DNA of 64,000 bases from Streptomyces nymphaeiformis (GTDB lineage: Bacteria; Actinomycetota; Actinomycetes; Streptomycetales; Streptomycetaceae): assembly GCF_014203895.1 (NCBI RefSeq), contig NZ_JACHJY010000001.1:1286683-1350682 (forward strand), written 5' to 3'. The notes below the pieces were generated by a model, which was not told the DNA's origin, did no database searches, and was given only the letters and a program-made list of their open reading frames with translations. Below, piece after piece: positions 33,024-42,625 of the stretch (within the stretch, counting starts at the first letter, position 1; the number at the start of each line of letters is the position of its first letter). A program made the translations under genes and the position numbers.

Positions 33024-33398
33024 GTGGCTACCGAAGCACCGCCGCCGCCCAGAAACGACACGGAGACCGGCCATGGTCCCGCGTCGCCCACCACGGAGCA
33101 GTTCGTCGAGGTGCAGGGGAGCGCGGAGTTCGGCGAACTGCGCCGTACCCACCGCTCCTTCGCCTTCCCCCTCACCCTGGCCTTCATCGCCTGGTACCTG
33201 CTGTACGTGCTGCTCTCCAACTACGCGGGCGGCTTCATGGGGACCAAGGTCTTCGGCAACATCAACGTGGCCCTCGTCCTCGGTCTCGGCCAGTTCCTCA
33301 CCACGTTCCTCATCGCCTGGCTCTACTCGCGGCACGCGGCGAACCGGCTCGACCCCAAGGCCGAGGCCATCAGAACCCGTATGGAGGGCGACGCATGA
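33024..33398 (+). CDS. DUF485 membrane protein, partner of the acetate symporter
   Basis: 124 residues starting at GTG 33024, preceded by GAGGAGAT. After a polar N-terminus the text FGELRRTHRSFAFPLTLAFIAWYLLYVLLSNYAGGFMGTKVFGNINVALVLGLGQFLTTFLIAWLY has two membrane helices and the family's FxxL/FxxP-type pattern. DUF485 proteins (YjcH type) are encoded directly before ActP-like symporters, as here with a 4-bp ATGA overlap. Likely a small accessory subunit. Confidence 0.92.
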   Translation: MATEAPPPPRNDTETGHGPASPTTEQFVEVQGSAEFGELRRTHRSFAFPLTLAFIAWYLLYVLLSNYAGGFMGTKVFGNINVALVLGLGQFLTTFLIAWLYSRHAANRLDPKAEAIRTRMEGDA

Positions 33399-35020
33399 GC
33401 ACCCCCGTCCTGCTCGCGGCGGGCAACGCCACCACCGAGCACCGGCCCCTGATCATCGCCCTGTTCGGCGCCTTCGTCGTCGCCACCCTCGTCATCACCG
33501 TCTGGGCCGGCCGCCAGACCCGCAGCGCCGCCGACTTCTACGCCGGCGGACGCCAGTTCACCGGCTTCCAGAACGGCCTCGCGATCTCCGGCGACTACAT
33601 GTCCGCCGCGTCGTTCCTCGGCATCGCCGGCGCGATCGCCCTCTTCGGCTACGACGGCTTCCTGTACTCGATCGGCTTCCTCGTCGCCTGGCTCGTCGCC
33701 CTGCTCCTGGTCGCCGAACCCCTGCGCAACTCGGGCCGGTTCACCATGGGCGACGTCCTCGCCTACCGGATGCGCCAGCGTCCCGTCCGCACCGCCGCCG
33801 GCACCTCGACGATCGTCGTCTCGATCTTCTACCTGCTCGCCCAGATGGCGGGCGCGGGCGTCCTCGTCTCGCTGCTGCTCGGCATCACCAGCGACGGCGG
33901 CAAGATCGCGATCGTCGCCCTGGTCGGCCTCCTGATGATCGTGTACGTGACGATCGGCGGCATGAAGGGCACCACCTGGGTGCAGATGGTCAAGGCGGTC
34001 CTGCTCATCGCGGGCACCCTCCTGATCACCTTCCTCATCCTCCTCAAGTTCCACTTCAACATCTCGGATCTGCTCGGCGCCGCCGCCACCAACAGCGGCA
34101 AGGGCGACGCCTTCCTGGAGCCCGGCCTCAAGTACGGCGCCACCGCCACCTCCAAGCTGGACTTCCTCTCGCTCGGCATCGCGCTCGTCCTCGGCACGGC
34201 CGGCCTGCCGCACATCCTGATCCGCTTCTACACGGTGCCGACCGCCAAGGCCGCCCGTAAGTCCGTCAACTGGGCCATCGGCATCATCGGCGCCTTCTAC
34301 CTGATGACGATCGTCCTCGGCTTCGGCGCCGCCGCCCTCCTCAAGAACAGCGACATCATCGCCTCCAACAAGGCAGGCAACACCGCCGCCCCGCTCGCGG
34401 CCCTGGAGATCGGCGGCGGAGCGGACTCCACCGGCGGATCGATCCTCCTCGCCGTCATCTCCGCCGTCGCCTTCGCGACCATCCTCGCCGTCGTCGCCGG
34501 CCTGACCCTGGCCTCCTCCTCGTCCTTCGCGCACGACATCTACGCCAACGTCATCCGGCGCGGGAAGGCCACCGAGAAGGAGGAGGTGAAGGCCGCCCGC
34601 TGGGCGACCGTCTTCATCGGCATCGTCTCCATCGCCCTCGGCGCCCTCGCCCGCGACCTCAACGTCGCCGGCCTCGTCGCCCTCGCCTTCGCGGTCGCCG
34701 CCTCGGCCAACCTGCCGACGATCCTCTACTCGCTCTTCTGGAAGCGCTTCACCACCCGGGGCGCCCTGTGGTCGATCTACGGCGGCCTGGTCTCCGCCGT
34801 CGTCCTCGTGCTGTTCTCGCCGGTCGTCTCCGGCAAGCCCACGTCGATGTTCAAGACGGTCGACTTCTACTGGTTCCCCCTGGAGAACCCCGGTCTCGTC
34901 TCCATCCCGCTCGGCTTCCTGCTCGGCTGGCTCGGCTCGATCCTCTCCAAGGAGGAGCCGGACAAGGGCAAGTACGCGGAACTGGAGGTCAAGTCCCTCA
35001 CCGGAGTCGGAGCGCACTGA
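33395..35020 (+). CDS. Sodium:solute symporter, acetate (ActP-like)
   Basis: 541-residue secondary transporter of the SSS family with about 13 membrane helices. Family signatures: RSAADFYAGGRQFTGFQNGLAISGDYMSAASFLGIAG near the N-terminus, DVLAYRMRQRPVRTAAGTS, GTAGLPHILIRFYTVPTAKAARKSVNWAIG in the middle, all as in ActP-type acetate/glycolate permeases. Expected to import short monocarboxylates with Na+. The ATG overlaps the DUF485 stop. A perfect 15-bp hairpin follows the stop. Confidence 0.93.
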   Translation: MSTPVLLAAGNATTEHRPLIIALFGAFVVATLVITVWAGRQTRSAADFYAGGRQFTGFQNGLAISGDYMSAASFLGIAGAIALFGYDGFLYSIGFLVAWLVALLLVAEPLRNSGRFTMGDVLAYRMRQRPVRTAAGTSTIVVSIFYLLAQMAGAGVLVSLLLGITSDGGKIAIVALVGLLMIVYVTIGGMKGTTWVQMVKAVLLIAGTLLITFLILLKFHFNISDLLGAAATNSGKGDAFLEPGLKYGATATSKLDFLSLGIALVLGTAGLPHILIRFYTVPTAKAARKSVNWAIGIIGAFYLMTIVLGFGAAALLKNSDIIASNKAGNTAAPLAALEIGGGADSTGGSILLAVISAVAFATILAVVAGLTLASSSSFAHDIYANVIRRGKATEKEEVKAARWATVFIGIVSIALGALARDLNVAGLVALAFAVAASANLPTILYSLFWKRFTTRGALWSIYGGLVSAVVLVLFSPVVSGKPTSMFKTVDFYWFPLENPGLVSIPLGFLLGWLGSILSKEEPDKGKYAELEVKSLTGVGAH

Positions 35021-35046
35021 TCCGTACACGGTCCGCGACCGTCGGA

Positions 35047-35078
35047 CGGCCGCGTCGTAGAGTTCTACGACGCGGCCG
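35047..35078 (+). terminator. Terminator-like hairpin after the acetate symporter
   Basis: Fifteen-bp perfect inverted repeat, CGGCCGCGTCGTAGA and its complement, separated by 2 nt, 27 bp past the symporter stop and 95 bp before moaA. No T tract. Confidence 0.68.
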
Positions 35079-35172
35079 CGCCGGTCCTCGTGACAATCGG
35101 CCCTGCTCGATGTCCGAACACTCACGTAGGCTCGACACCACACGCATCCGGAAATCGGGGAGGGGGCCCACA

Positions 35173-36162
35173 GTGCTCATCGACACCTACGGCCGTGTGG
35201 CCACTGACCTGCGCGTCTCGCTCACGGACCGGTGCAACCTGCGTTGCACGTACTGCATGCCGGAAGAGGGCCTCCAGTGGCTCGCCAAGCCGGACCTCCT
35301 CACCGACGACGAGATCGTCCGGCTGATCCGCATCGCCGTCACCGACCTCGGTGTCACCGAGGTCCGCTTCACCGGCGGCGAACCGCTGCTCCGCCCCGGC
35401 CTCGTCGGGATCGTCGAGCGCTGCGCCGCCCTGGAGCCCCGCCCCCGGATGTCCCTCACCACCAACGGCATCGGACTCAAGCGCACCGCCGCCGCCCTCA
35501 AGGCGGCCGGCCTCGACCGGGTCAACGTCTCCCTCGACACCCTGCGCCCCGACGTCTTCAAGACCCTCACCCGCCGCGACCGCCACCAGGACGTCCTCGA
35601 CGGCATGGCCGCCGCACGCGACGCCGGCCTCACCCCGGTCAAGGTCAACGCCGTCCTGATGCCCGGGCTCAACGCCGACGAGGCCCCCGACCTGCTCGCC
35701 TGGGCGATCCAGGAGGGGTACGAGCTCCGCTTCATCGAGCAGATGCCCCTGGACGCCCAGCACGGCTGGAAGCGCGACGGCATGATCACCGCCGGGGACA
35801 TCCTGGAGTCGCTCCGCACCCGCTTCACCCTGACGCCCGAAGGCTCCGAGGAGCGTGGTTCCGCCCCCGCCGAGCGCTGGAAGGTCGACGCCGGACCCCA
35901 CACGGTCGGTGTCATCGCCTCCGTCACCCGCCCGTTCTGCCGGGCCTGCGACCGGACCCGGCTCACCGCCGACGGCCAGGTGCGCACCTGCCTCTTCGCC
36001 ACCGAGGAGACCGACCTGCGGGCCGCGCTCCGCTCGGACGCCCCGGACGAGACGATCGCGGAGATCTGGAAGAAGGCCATGTGGGGCAAGAAGGCGGGCT
36101 CGGGCCTCGACGACCCGAGCTTCCTCCAGCCCGAGCGCCCGATGTCAGCTATCGGAGGCTGA
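35173..36162 (+). CDS. moaA: GTP 3',8-cyclase MoaA (molybdenum cofactor biosynthesis)
   Basis: Radical-SAM enzyme that starts molybdopterin synthesis by converting GTP to 3',8-cyclo-dihydro-GTP. 329 residues with the SAM-cluster motif CNLRCTYC (about residues 24-31), GGEPLLRPG, substrate-site text, the C-terminal second cluster FCRACDRTRLTADGQVRTCLF, and the terminal GG (SAIGG) needed for activity. I use the GTG at 35173 (LIDTYGRVATDLRVSLTDR) with a GGGAGGGGG site; an ATG at 35110 would add 21 residues. Other moa genes are not adjacent. Its last 18 bp overlap the convergent small gene. Confidence 0.96.
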   Translation: MLIDTYGRVATDLRVSLTDRCNLRCTYCMPEEGLQWLAKPDLLTDDEIVRLIRIAVTDLGVTEVRFTGGEPLLRPGLVGIVERCAALEPRPRMSLTTNGIGLKRTAAALKAAGLDRVNVSLDTLRPDVFKTLTRRDRHQDVLDGMAAARDAGLTPVKVNAVLMPGLNADEAPDLLAWAIQEGYELRFIEQMPLDAQHGWKRDGMITAGDILESLRTRFTLTPEGSEERGSAPAERWKVDAGPHTVGVIASVTRPFCRACDRTRLTADGQVRTCLFATEETDLRAALRSDAPDETIAEIWKKAMWGKKAGSGLDDPSFLQPERPMSAIGG

Positions 36163-36363
36163 GTCCCAGTCGCCCAGCGGCACGACGTCCTTCAGGAACC
36201 CCCGTACCCCCAGGAACTGGGAGAGGTGCTCGCGGTGCTCCTCGCACGCGAGCCACGTCTTGCGCCGCTCGGGCGTGTGCAGCTTGGGGTTGTTCCACGC
36301 GAGGACCCAGACGGCGTCGGCGCGGCACCCCTTGGCGGAACAGATCGGCTTCTCTTCGCTCAC
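36145..36363 (-). CDS. Small conserved protein of unknown function
   Basis: 72 residues: SEEKPICSAKGCRADAVWVLAWNNPKLHTPERRKTWLACEEHREHLSQFLGVRGFLKDVVPLGDW. Two cysteine pairs or Cys/His groups (CSAKGC, ACEEHREH) hint at a single metal site. From memory it is a widespread actinobacterial hypothetical protein found next to moaA. Start taken as GTG 36363; upstream GTG codons at 36381 and beyond are possible. The 3' end overlaps moaA by 18 bp, tail to tail. Confidence 0.72.
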   Translation of the reverse strand: MSEEKPICSAKGCRADAVWVLAWNNPKLHTPERRKTWLACEEHREHLSQFLGVRGFLKDVVPLGDWDSASDS

Positions 36364-36512
36364 TGGACCATTGATCACACGGTCATTGTCCAGCAACAGC
36401 GATGCCGGGCAGCCACGGGGGGAGCTGCCCGGCATCGGTCCGTCGCTCCGACGGGGGATGCGGAGCGCGTACGCAGTATGTCACGGCACATGGGGTGCGG
36501 TGCACCGGATCG

Positions 36513-36839
36513 TCATGATTGATCTGAGCTTCTCTTGAGGTTCGGTGCGTCGAGCGCCGGGCGCACCGGAGCCGGGACGAAGGTGGAGGGAAGGGACGGA
36601 GCCGTCTCGCGTCCCGCGTTGGCGATCACCACGGCGATGTAGGGGAGCAGGATGCCCAGGCCCAGCGCCACGAAGGCCACGTGCCGCTCGACGTTCCACA
36701 GCACCGCCGCGGCGATCACGGAGAGCGTCCGCACCGTCATCGAGATGACATAGCGCCGCTGTCGTCCCCGGACGTCATCGGCGAGCCCCTGTCGGGCCCC
36801 CGTGATCCGGAAGACCTCGGTCCCGCCACGCTTCGGCAT
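36513..36839 (-). CDS. DUF3099 membrane protein
   Basis: 108-residue protein. A basic cytosolic start (VFRITGARQGLADDVRGRQRRYVISMTVRTL) leads into two membrane helices (LSVIAAAVLWNV, FVALGLGILLPYIAVVIANAG) and a Pro-rich tail. The text ITGARQGLADDVRGRQRRYVISM is the DUF3099 signature seen across actinomycetes; role unknown. No operon partner: the upstream neighbour diverges at 37009. Confidence 0.88.
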   Translation of the reverse strand: MPKRGGTEVFRITGARQGLADDVRGRQRRYVISMTVRTLSVIAAAVLWNVERHVAFVALGLGILLPYIAVVIANAGRETAPSLPSTFVPAPVRPALDAPNLKRSSDQS

Positions 36840-37008
36840 CGCCGCTCACCACCCACTGGTCGTGCCGGACCCTCCCCGGTCCGGACCTCGCTCCACCGTA
36901 CGCCCGCCGTCCCGGGTCGACGAGACCGGGGCACGTACGGCGCTGTCCGACATGCGCCGTATGGCCGATGGGCTGAGACTGGGCCCAGATGCGCACTAGG
37001 AGGCGACG

Positions 37009-37284
37009 ATGAGTTGGTTGTGGGCGATCATCGTGGGACTCGTCCTCGGTCTGATCGCGAAGGCGATCCTGCCGGGGAAGCAGCAGATCCCGCTGTGGCT
37101 GACGACCGTGTTCGGCATTCTCGGCAGCGTGCTCGGCAACGCGGTCGCCACGTGGATCGGGGTCAACGACACCCGGGGCATCGACTGGACCCGGCACCTG
37201 CTCCAGCTGATCGGCGCCGTCGCCGTCGTCGGGGTCGGCGACATGCTGTGGACCTCGATCAAGGGCACCAGACAGCGCGCCTGA
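37009..37284 (+). CDS. GlsB/YeaQ/YmgE family membrane protein
   Basis: 91-residue protein with three membrane helices: MSWLWAIIVGLVLGLIAKAILPG, IPLWLTTVFGILGSVLGNAVATWIG and LLQLIGAVAVVGVGDMLW. The GLIAKxLxPG and GxxGxxxG text identify the transglycosylase-associated (GlsB/YeaQ) family, small proteins often induced by stress. Function unknown. ATG at 37009 with AGGAGG 7 nt upstream. Followed by a shared terminator with tyrS. Confidence 0.9.
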   Translation: MSWLWAIIVGLVLGLIAKAILPGKQQIPLWLTTVFGILGSVLGNAVATWIGVNDTRGIDWTRHLLQLIGAVAVVGVGDMLWTSIKGTRQRA

Positions 37285-37289
37285 ACGCG

Positions 37290-37335
37290 GGAAGGGGCCC
37301 GGTACGACGCACCGCGCGCGTACCGGGCCCCTTCC
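37290..37335. terminator. Bidirectional terminator between glsB-like gene and tyrS
   Basis: Seventeen-bp perfect stem (37290-37306 and 37319-37335) with a 12-nt loop, between two convergent genes whose stops lie 6 and 8 bp away. Confidence 0.85.
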
Positions 37336-37342
37336 CTTGGCC

Positions 37343-38611
37343 CTACTGGCCGGCGAACTCGATCGCCGCCAGGTTCTTCTTGCCGCGCCGCAGCACCAGC
37401 CAGCGGCCGTGCAGCAGGTCGTCCGCCGACACCTCGGCGTCCTCGGCGGTCACCTTCACGTTGTTCACGTAGGCGCCGCCCTCCTTCACCGTGCGCCGCG
37501 CCGCCGACTTGCTCGCCACGAGACCGACCTCGGCGAACAGGTCCACGACCTGGCCGAGCTCGGACACGCGCGCGTGCGGCAGCTCCGACAGCGCGGCGGC
37601 GAGCGTCGGCCCGTCCAGCTCGGCCAGGTCGCCCTGCCCGAACAGCGCCTTGGAGGCGTTGATGACGGCCGCGCACTGCTCGGCGCCGTGCACCAGCGTC
37701 GTCAGCTCCTCCGCCAGCGCCCGCTGGGCGGCACGCGCCTGCGGCCGCTCGGCGGTCTGCGCCTCCAGCTCCTCCAGCTCCTCGCGGGACTTGAAGGACA
37801 GGATCCGCATGTACGTCGAGATGTCCCGGTCGTCCACGTTCAGCCAGAACTGGTAGAACGCGTACGGCGTCGTCATCTCCGGGTCCAGCCAGACGGCCCC
37901 GCCCTCGGTCTTGCCGAACTTGGTGCCGTCCGCCTTGACCATCAGCGGCGTCGCGAGCGCGTGCGCCTCCGCACCCGGCTCCAGGCGGTGGATCAGGTCG
38001 AGGCCGGCCACCAGGTTGCCCCACTGGTCCGAGCCGCCCTGCTGGAGCGTGCAGCCGTAGCGGCGGTACAGCTCCAGGAAGTCCATGCCCTGGAGGAGCT
38101 GGTAGCTGAACTCGGTGTAGCTGATGCCCTGTTCGGACTCCAGGCGCCGGGCGACGGAGTCCTTGGTCAGCATCTTGTTGACCCGGAAGTGCTTGCCGAT
38201 GTCCCGCAGGAACTCGATCGCCGACATCCCGGCGGTCCAGTCCAGGTTGTTCACCATGACCGCCGCGTTCTCCCCCTCGAAGGAGAGGAAGGGCTCGATC
38301 TGCGAGCGCAGCCGGTTCACCCAGTTCGCGACCGTCTCGGGGTCGTTCAGGGTGCGCTCGGCCGTCGGCCGCGGGTCACCGATCTGCCCGGTGGCCCCGC
38401 CGACCAGCGCCAGCGGCCGGTGCCCGGCCTGCTGGAGCCGGCGGACGGTGAGGACCTGGACCAGGTGACCGACGTGGAGACTGGCCGCGGTCGGGTCGAA
38501 GCCGCAATAGAACGTGACGGGACCGTCCGCGAGAGCCTTGCGCAGTGCGTCCTCATCGGTGGACTGGGCGAACAGCCCGCGCCACTTCAGCTCGTCGACG
38601 ATGTCCGTCAC
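37343..38611 (-). CDS. tyrS: Tyrosyl-tRNA synthetase
   Basis: 422-residue class I synthetase charging tRNA-Tyr. N-terminal [32 protein letters not shown] (HIGH-type HVGH), tyrosine-binding GGSDQWGN, the KMSKS equivalent [10 protein letters not shown] (KFGKT, TyrRS type 1), and a C-terminal S4 RNA-binding domain ([15 protein letters not shown]). Length is standard. ATG at 38611. I saw no T-box leader upstream; only 58 bp separate it from the pmbA stop. Confidence 0.97.
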   Translation of the reverse strand: MTDIVDELKWRGLFAQSTDEDALRKALADGPVTFYCGFDPTAASLHVGHLVQVLTVRRLQQAGHRPLALVGGATGQIGDPRPTAERTLNDPETVANWVNRLRSQIEPFLSFEGENAAVMVNNLDWTAGMSAIEFLRDIGKHFRVNKMLTKDSVARRLESEQGISYTEFSYQLLQGMDFLELYRRYGCTLQQGGSDQWGNLVAGLDLIHRLEPGAEAHALATPLMVKADGTKFGKTEGGAVWLDPEMTTPYAFYQFWLNVDDRDISTYMRILSFKSREELEELEAQTAERPQARAAQRALAEELTTLVHGAEQCAAVINASKALFGQGDLAELDGPTLAAALSELPHARVSELGQVVDLFAEVGLVASKSAARRTVKEGGAYVNNVKVTAEDAEVSADDLLHGRWLVLRRGKKNLAAIEFAGQ

Positions 38612-38669
38612 GTCGTCCGTCTCCTCGTGATGATCAGGGGTACAAGTTGTCTCGATCAGTCTATGGGGG

Positions 38670-40061
38670 TCAGACCCCCTTGCTGACCGAGCTCATGTTG
38701 AAGTCCGGCACCCGCAGGGCGGGCATCGCGGCCCGGGTGAACCAGTCGCTCCACTCGCGCGGCAGCGTCTTCTCCGTACGGCCCGCCTCCGTGGCCCGCG
38801 ACAGCAGGTCCACCGGCGACTCGTTGAACCGGAAGTTGTTCACCTCGCCGACCACCTCGCCGTTCTCGACGAGGTAGACGCCGTCCCGGGTCAGCCCGGT
38901 CAGCAGCAGCGTCGCCGGGTCGACCTCGCGGATGTACCAGAGGCAGGTCAGCAGCAGACCGCGCTCCGTCGCGGCGACCATCTCCTCCAGGGAGCGCTCG
39001 CCGCCGCCGTCCAGGATCAGGTTCCCCGCTCCCGGCGCCACGGGCAAATGAGTAAGCCCCGCCGTGTGCCGGGTGGTGATCAGGTGCGCCAGGCTGCCGG
39101 CCTTCACCCAGTCGACCGGCCCGACGGGCAGACCGTTGTCGAAGACGGAGGAGTCGTCGCCGGAGGAGTGCGCGATCACGAACGGCGAGGACTCCAGACC
39201 CGGCTCGTTCGGGTCGCTGCGCAGCGTGAGCGGCAGCGGGGAGAGCGTCTCGCCGAGCCGGGTGCCGCCGCCGGGCTTGGAGAAGACCGTACGGCCCTCC
39301 ACCGCGTCCCGGGCCGCCGAGGACCACAGCTGGTAGATCATCAGGTCGGCCACGGCGGTCGGCGGCAGCAGCGTCTCGTACCGTCCGGCCGGCAGCTCGA
39401 TCCGCCGCTCCGCCCAGCCGAGCCGGGTCGCGAGCTCGGCGTCGAGCGCGGCCGGGTCGACGTCCTTGAAGTCCCGGGTCGAGCGCCCGGCCCAGGCGGA
39501 GCGCGAGCGGTCGGGGGACTTGGCGTTGAGCTCCAGGGTCCCGTTCGGCTGGTCGTGGCGCAGTCGCAGCCCCGTCGACGTGCCCAGGTAGGTGGAGGTC
39601 AGCTCGTGGTTGGCGAAGCCGTACAGCTCACGGCCGCCGGCACGCGCGCGTGCGAAGGCCTCGCCGAGCGCCGGGGCGAAGTCGGTGAAGACGGCGGAGG
39701 AGGTCTCCGCCGGGGCGTCCGTGAAGTCGGGCGAGGAGGGCACGCCCTCCACCAGCGGCTGGGCGTCCTCGGCGGGCCCGGCGGCCCGAGCGGCGGCCTC
39801 GGCGGCCCGGACCAGGGGCTCCAGGTCGTCGACGGTCACGGCGGACCGCGAGACGACACCGGATGCGGTGCCCTGGGCGCCGTCGACGGTCGCGATCACG
39901 GTGAGCGTCCGGCCCCGGGTCACGCCGTTCGTGGTGAGCGCGTTCCCGGCCCAGCGCAGATTGGCCGAGGACTCCTCGTCGGCGATGACGACACACCCGT
40001 CGGCACGGGACAGCTCAAGGGCCCGCTCGACGATCTCGTACGGCTTGCTGACGCGGCTCAT
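38670..40061 (-). CDS. pmbA: TldD/PmbA family metallopeptidase subunit (TldE/PmbA)
   Basis: 463-residue partner of TldD. In E. coli TldD and TldE form a heterodimeric protease that degrades unfolded peptides and matures microcin and RiPP-type peptides. It shows the two-domain fold ([31 protein letters not shown] at the N-terminus, and C-terminal [66 protein letters not shown]) but no HExxxH, as expected for the TldE half. ATG at 40061 with GGAGG 5-9 nt before. An 86-bp duplication separates it from tldD. Confidence 0.93.
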   Translation of the reverse strand: MSRVSKPYEIVERALELSRADGCVVIADEESSANLRWAGNALTTNGVTRGRTLTVIATVDGAQGTASGVVSRSAVTVDDLEPLVRAAEAAARAAGPAEDAQPLVEGVPSSPDFTDAPAETSSAVFTDFAPALGEAFARARAGGRELYGFANHELTSTYLGTSTGLRLRHDQPNGTLELNAKSPDRSRSAWAGRSTRDFKDVDPAALDAELATRLGWAERRIELPAGRYETLLPPTAVADLMIYQLWSSAARDAVEGRTVFSKPGGGTRLGETLSPLPLTLRSDPNEPGLESSPFVIAHSSGDDSSVFDNGLPVGPVDWVKAGSLAHLITTRHTAGLTHLPVAPGAGNLILDGGGERSLEEMVAATERGLLLTCLWYIREVDPATLLLTGLTRDGVYLVENGEVVGEVNNFRFNESPVDLLSRATEAGRTEKTLPREWSDWFTRAAMPALRVPDFNMSSVSKGV

Positions 40062-40173
40062 CGACCGGCCTCCTGCGTCGTGTTCAGACTGTGCCTACCC
40101 GGGGGCCGACCCCCGGACCCCCAGCAATTGTCGTGGCGCGGGTTCATCGACCGGCCTCCTGCGTCGTGTTCAG
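40058..40173 (-). repeat. 30-bp direct repeats flanking a 56-bp insert at the tldD-pmbA junction
   Basis: Positions 40058-40087 and 40144-40173 are identical. Each contains, on the minus strand, the final tldD codons ([12 protein letters not shown] text), the GCAGGAGG ribosome site and the ATG/TGA junction. The 56 bp between them include CCGGGGG-ccga-CCCCCGG (40099-40116), a REP-like dyad common in Streptomyces. The downstream copy keeps the pmbA start; the upstream one keeps the tldD stop, so both genes stay intact. Confidence 0.85.
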
Positions 40174-41667
40174 GATGTTGACGCCCCGGAAGAGGGCGGA
40201 CGGGCAGCCGTGCGAGACGGCGGCGACCTGGCCCGGCTGGGCCTTGCCGCAGTTGAAGGCGCCACCCAGGACGTACGTCTGCGGGCCGCCGACCTGCTCC
40301 ATCGAGCCCCAGAAGTCCGTCGTCGTCGCCTGGTACGCCACGTCCCGCAGCTGCCCGGCGAGGCGCCCGTTCTCGATGCGGAAGAAGCGCTGGCCCGTGA
40401 ACTGGAAGTTGTAGCGCTGCATGTCGATCGACCAGGACCGGTCGCCGACGACGTAGACGCCGCGCTCCACGCCCCCGATCAGGTCCTCCGTCGACAGACC
40501 GCCCGGGTCCGGCTGGAGCGACACGTTCGCCATCCGCTGCACCGGGACGTGCGCGGGGGAGTCGGCGAAGGCGCAGCCGTTCGACCGGCCGAGGCCCGTG
40601 AGCTTCGCGATCCGCCGGTCCAGCTGGTAGCCGACGAGCGTGCCGTCCTTCACCAGGTCCCAGCTCTGCGCCTCGACGCCCTCGTCGTCGAAGCCGACCG
40701 TCGCGAGACCGTGCTCGGCGGTCCGGTCACCCGTCACGTTCATGATCGAGGAGCCGTACGCCAGCTTGCCCAGCTGGTCGAAGGTGGCGAACGAGGTGCC
40801 CGCGTACGCCGCCTCGTAGCCGAGCGCCCGGTCCAGCTCGGTGGCGTGCCCGATGGACTCGTGGATCGTCAGCCACAGGTTCGACGGGTCCACGACCAGG
40901 TCGTACCGGCCGGCCTCCACGCTCGGCGCCCGCATCTTCTCGGCGAGCAGGCCCGGGATCTCGTCGAGCTCCTTGTCCCAGTCCCAGCCGGTCCCCGTCA
41001 GGTACTCCCAGCCCCGTCCGACCGGCGGCGCGATCGTCCGCATCGAGTCGAACTCGCCGGTCGTCTCGTCCACGGCGACCGCCGTGAGCTGCGGGTGGAG
41101 CCGGACGCGCTGCTGGGTGGTCACGGTGCCGGCCGTGTCCGCGTAGAACTTGTTCTCGTGCACGGTGAGCAGCGAGGCGTCCACGTGCGCCACGCCCTCC
41201 GCGCGGAGCAGCCGCGCGCTCCAGTCGGCGAGCAGGGCGCCCTTCTCCTCGGCGGGGACGGAGAAGGGGTCGATCTCGTACGAGGAGACCCAGGTGCGCT
41301 CGGAGTGCACCGGCTCGTCCGCCAGCTCCACCCGCTCGTCGGAGCCGGCCGCCGCGATCACCTTCGCCGACAGCTTGGCCATGGCGACCGCCTGCGAGGC
41401 GACCCGCGCGGCACCGTCCATCGTCAGGTCGACGCCGGACGCGAAGCCCCAGGCCCCGCCGTGCACCACCCGCACCGCGTAGCCGAGGTCCGTGGTGTCC
41501 GAGGAACCGGACGGTTTGGCGTCGCGCAGCCGCCACGAGGCACTGCGCACCCGCTCCAGGCGGAAGTCGGCGTGCTCGGCACCGAGCGCGCGCGCTCGGG
41601 CGAGCGCCGCGTCGGCGAGCGCCCGCAACGGCAGCGCGACGAACGAAGGGTCGATCTGATGGACCAC
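40144..41667 (-). CDS. tldD: TldD family metalloprotease
   Basis: 507-residue catalytic half of TldD/TldE. The zinc motif is HESIGH (residues in LWLTIHESIGHATELDRALGYEAAYAGTSFA), followed by the family's tail LFRIENGRLAGQLRDVAYQATTTDFWGSMEQVGG and FNCGKAQPGQVAAVSHGCPSALFRGVNILNT. It starts at GTG 41667 (VHQIDPSFVALPL) with a weak site. It pairs with pmbA directly downstream; no RiPP precursor gene was seen nearby, so a housekeeping role is more likely than peptide maturation. Confidence 0.94.
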   Translation of the reverse strand: MVHQIDPSFVALPLRALADAALARARALGAEHADFRLERVRSASWRLRDAKPSGSSDTTDLGYAVRVVHGGAWGFASGVDLTMDGAARVASQAVAMAKLSAKVIAAAGSDERVELADEPVHSERTWVSSYEIDPFSVPAEEKGALLADWSARLLRAEGVAHVDASLLTVHENKFYADTAGTVTTQQRVRLHPQLTAVAVDETTGEFDSMRTIAPPVGRGWEYLTGTGWDWDKELDEIPGLLAEKMRAPSVEAGRYDLVVDPSNLWLTIHESIGHATELDRALGYEAAYAGTSFATFDQLGKLAYGSSIMNVTGDRTAEHGLATVGFDDEGVEAQSWDLVKDGTLVGYQLDRRIAKLTGLGRSNGCAFADSPAHVPVQRMANVSLQPDPGGLSTEDLIGGVERGVYVVGDRSWSIDMQRYNFQFTGQRFFRIENGRLAGQLRDVAYQATTTDFWGSMEQVGGPQTYVLGGAFNCGKAQPGQVAAVSHGCPSALFRGVNILNTTQEAGR

Positions 41668-41900
41668 GAGCGGCCTCGCTCTCGGCGATCGGAGGACAAC
41701 GGTCTGAAACTGTCCCGGAAGTCAATCACGGGACGGGTGGCCGAGTCCGCGCATTGGCGTGCGACCCCGGCTCGTACCGCCCCCGAGCTGTAGGGATCCG
41801 ACAGTGACGCCCGTACGCCACTGTGGGAGGTCGATTCCTCATGTGGAAGGCGATACCGATAGGTTTTCGGCTACCAGACCGCTATCGAAAGGGTGATCCG

Positions 41901-42620
41901 TTGAGCCGCTCGGTTCTCGTCACCGGAGGAAACCGGGGCATCGGCCTCGCCATCGCCCGCGCGTTCGCCGAGGCCGGCGACAAGGTCGCGATCACGTACC
42001 GCTCCGGCGAGCCCCCGGCCGCCCTGGTCGAGCTCGGCTGCCTCCCCGTCAAGTGCGACATCACCGACGCGGAGCAGGTGGAGACGGCCTACAAGGAGAT
42101 CGAGGAGAAGCACGGCCCGGTCGAGGTCCTCGTGGCCAACGCCGGCGTGACGAAGGACCAGCTCCTCATGCGCATGACGGAGGAGGACTTCACGTCCGTC
42201 CTCGACACCAACCTCACCGGCACCTTCCGGGTCGTCAAGCGCGCCAACCGCGGGATGCTGCGCGCCAAGAAGGGCCGCGTCGTCCTGATCTCCTCGGTCG
42301 TCGGTCTGCTGGGCTCCGCGGGCCAGGCCAACTACGCCGCCTCCAAGGCCGGCCTCGTCGGCTTCGCCCGCTCCCTCGCGCGTGAGCTCGGCTCGCGCAA
42401 CATCACCTTCAACGTCGTCGCTCCCGGCTTCGTCGACACCGACATGACCGCGGTGCTCACCGACGACCAGCGCGCGGGCATCGTGTCCCAGGTGCCGCTG
42501 GGCCGTTACGCGCAGCCGGAGGAGATCGCCGCCGCGGTGAAGTTCCTCGCCTCCGACGACGCCTCGTACATCACTGGAGCCGTCATCCCGGTTGACGGCG
42601 GATTGGGCATGGGTCACTGA
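41901..42620 (+). CDS. fabG: 3-oxoacyl-[acyl-carrier-protein] reductase FabG
   Basis: NADPH-dependent reductase of type II fatty-acid synthesis, second step of elongation. 239 residues with VLVTGGNRGIGLAIARAF, NAGV (EVLVANAGVTKDQLL), ISSVVGLLGSAGQANYAASKAGLVGFARSLARELG (Ser, Tyr, Lys triad) and VIPVDGGLGMGH. The likely start is the rare TTG at 41901 (SRSVLVTGG), preceded by GGGTGA; an upstream ATG at 41842 would add a non-homologous 19-residue stretch. fabI follows 5 bp later, a FabG-InhA/FabI pair typical of actinomycetes. Confidence 0.94.
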   Translation: MSRSVLVTGGNRGIGLAIARAFAEAGDKVAITYRSGEPPAALVELGCLPVKCDITDAEQVETAYKEIEEKHGPVEVLVANAGVTKDQLLMRMTEEDFTSVLDTNLTGTFRVVKRANRGMLRAKKGRVVLISSVVGLLGSAGQANYAASKAGLVGFARSLARELGSRNITFNVVAPGFVDTDMTAVLTDDQRAGIVSQVPLGRYAQPEEIAAAVKFLASDDASYITGAVIPVDGGLGMGH

Positions 42621-42625
42621 TCACC

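Noticed and set aside
38612..38669. T-box leader before tyrS
   Set aside because: tyrS reads leftward and starts at 38611 with only 58 bp to the pmbA stop; no specifier-loop or antiterminator sequence (T-box) can be seen.
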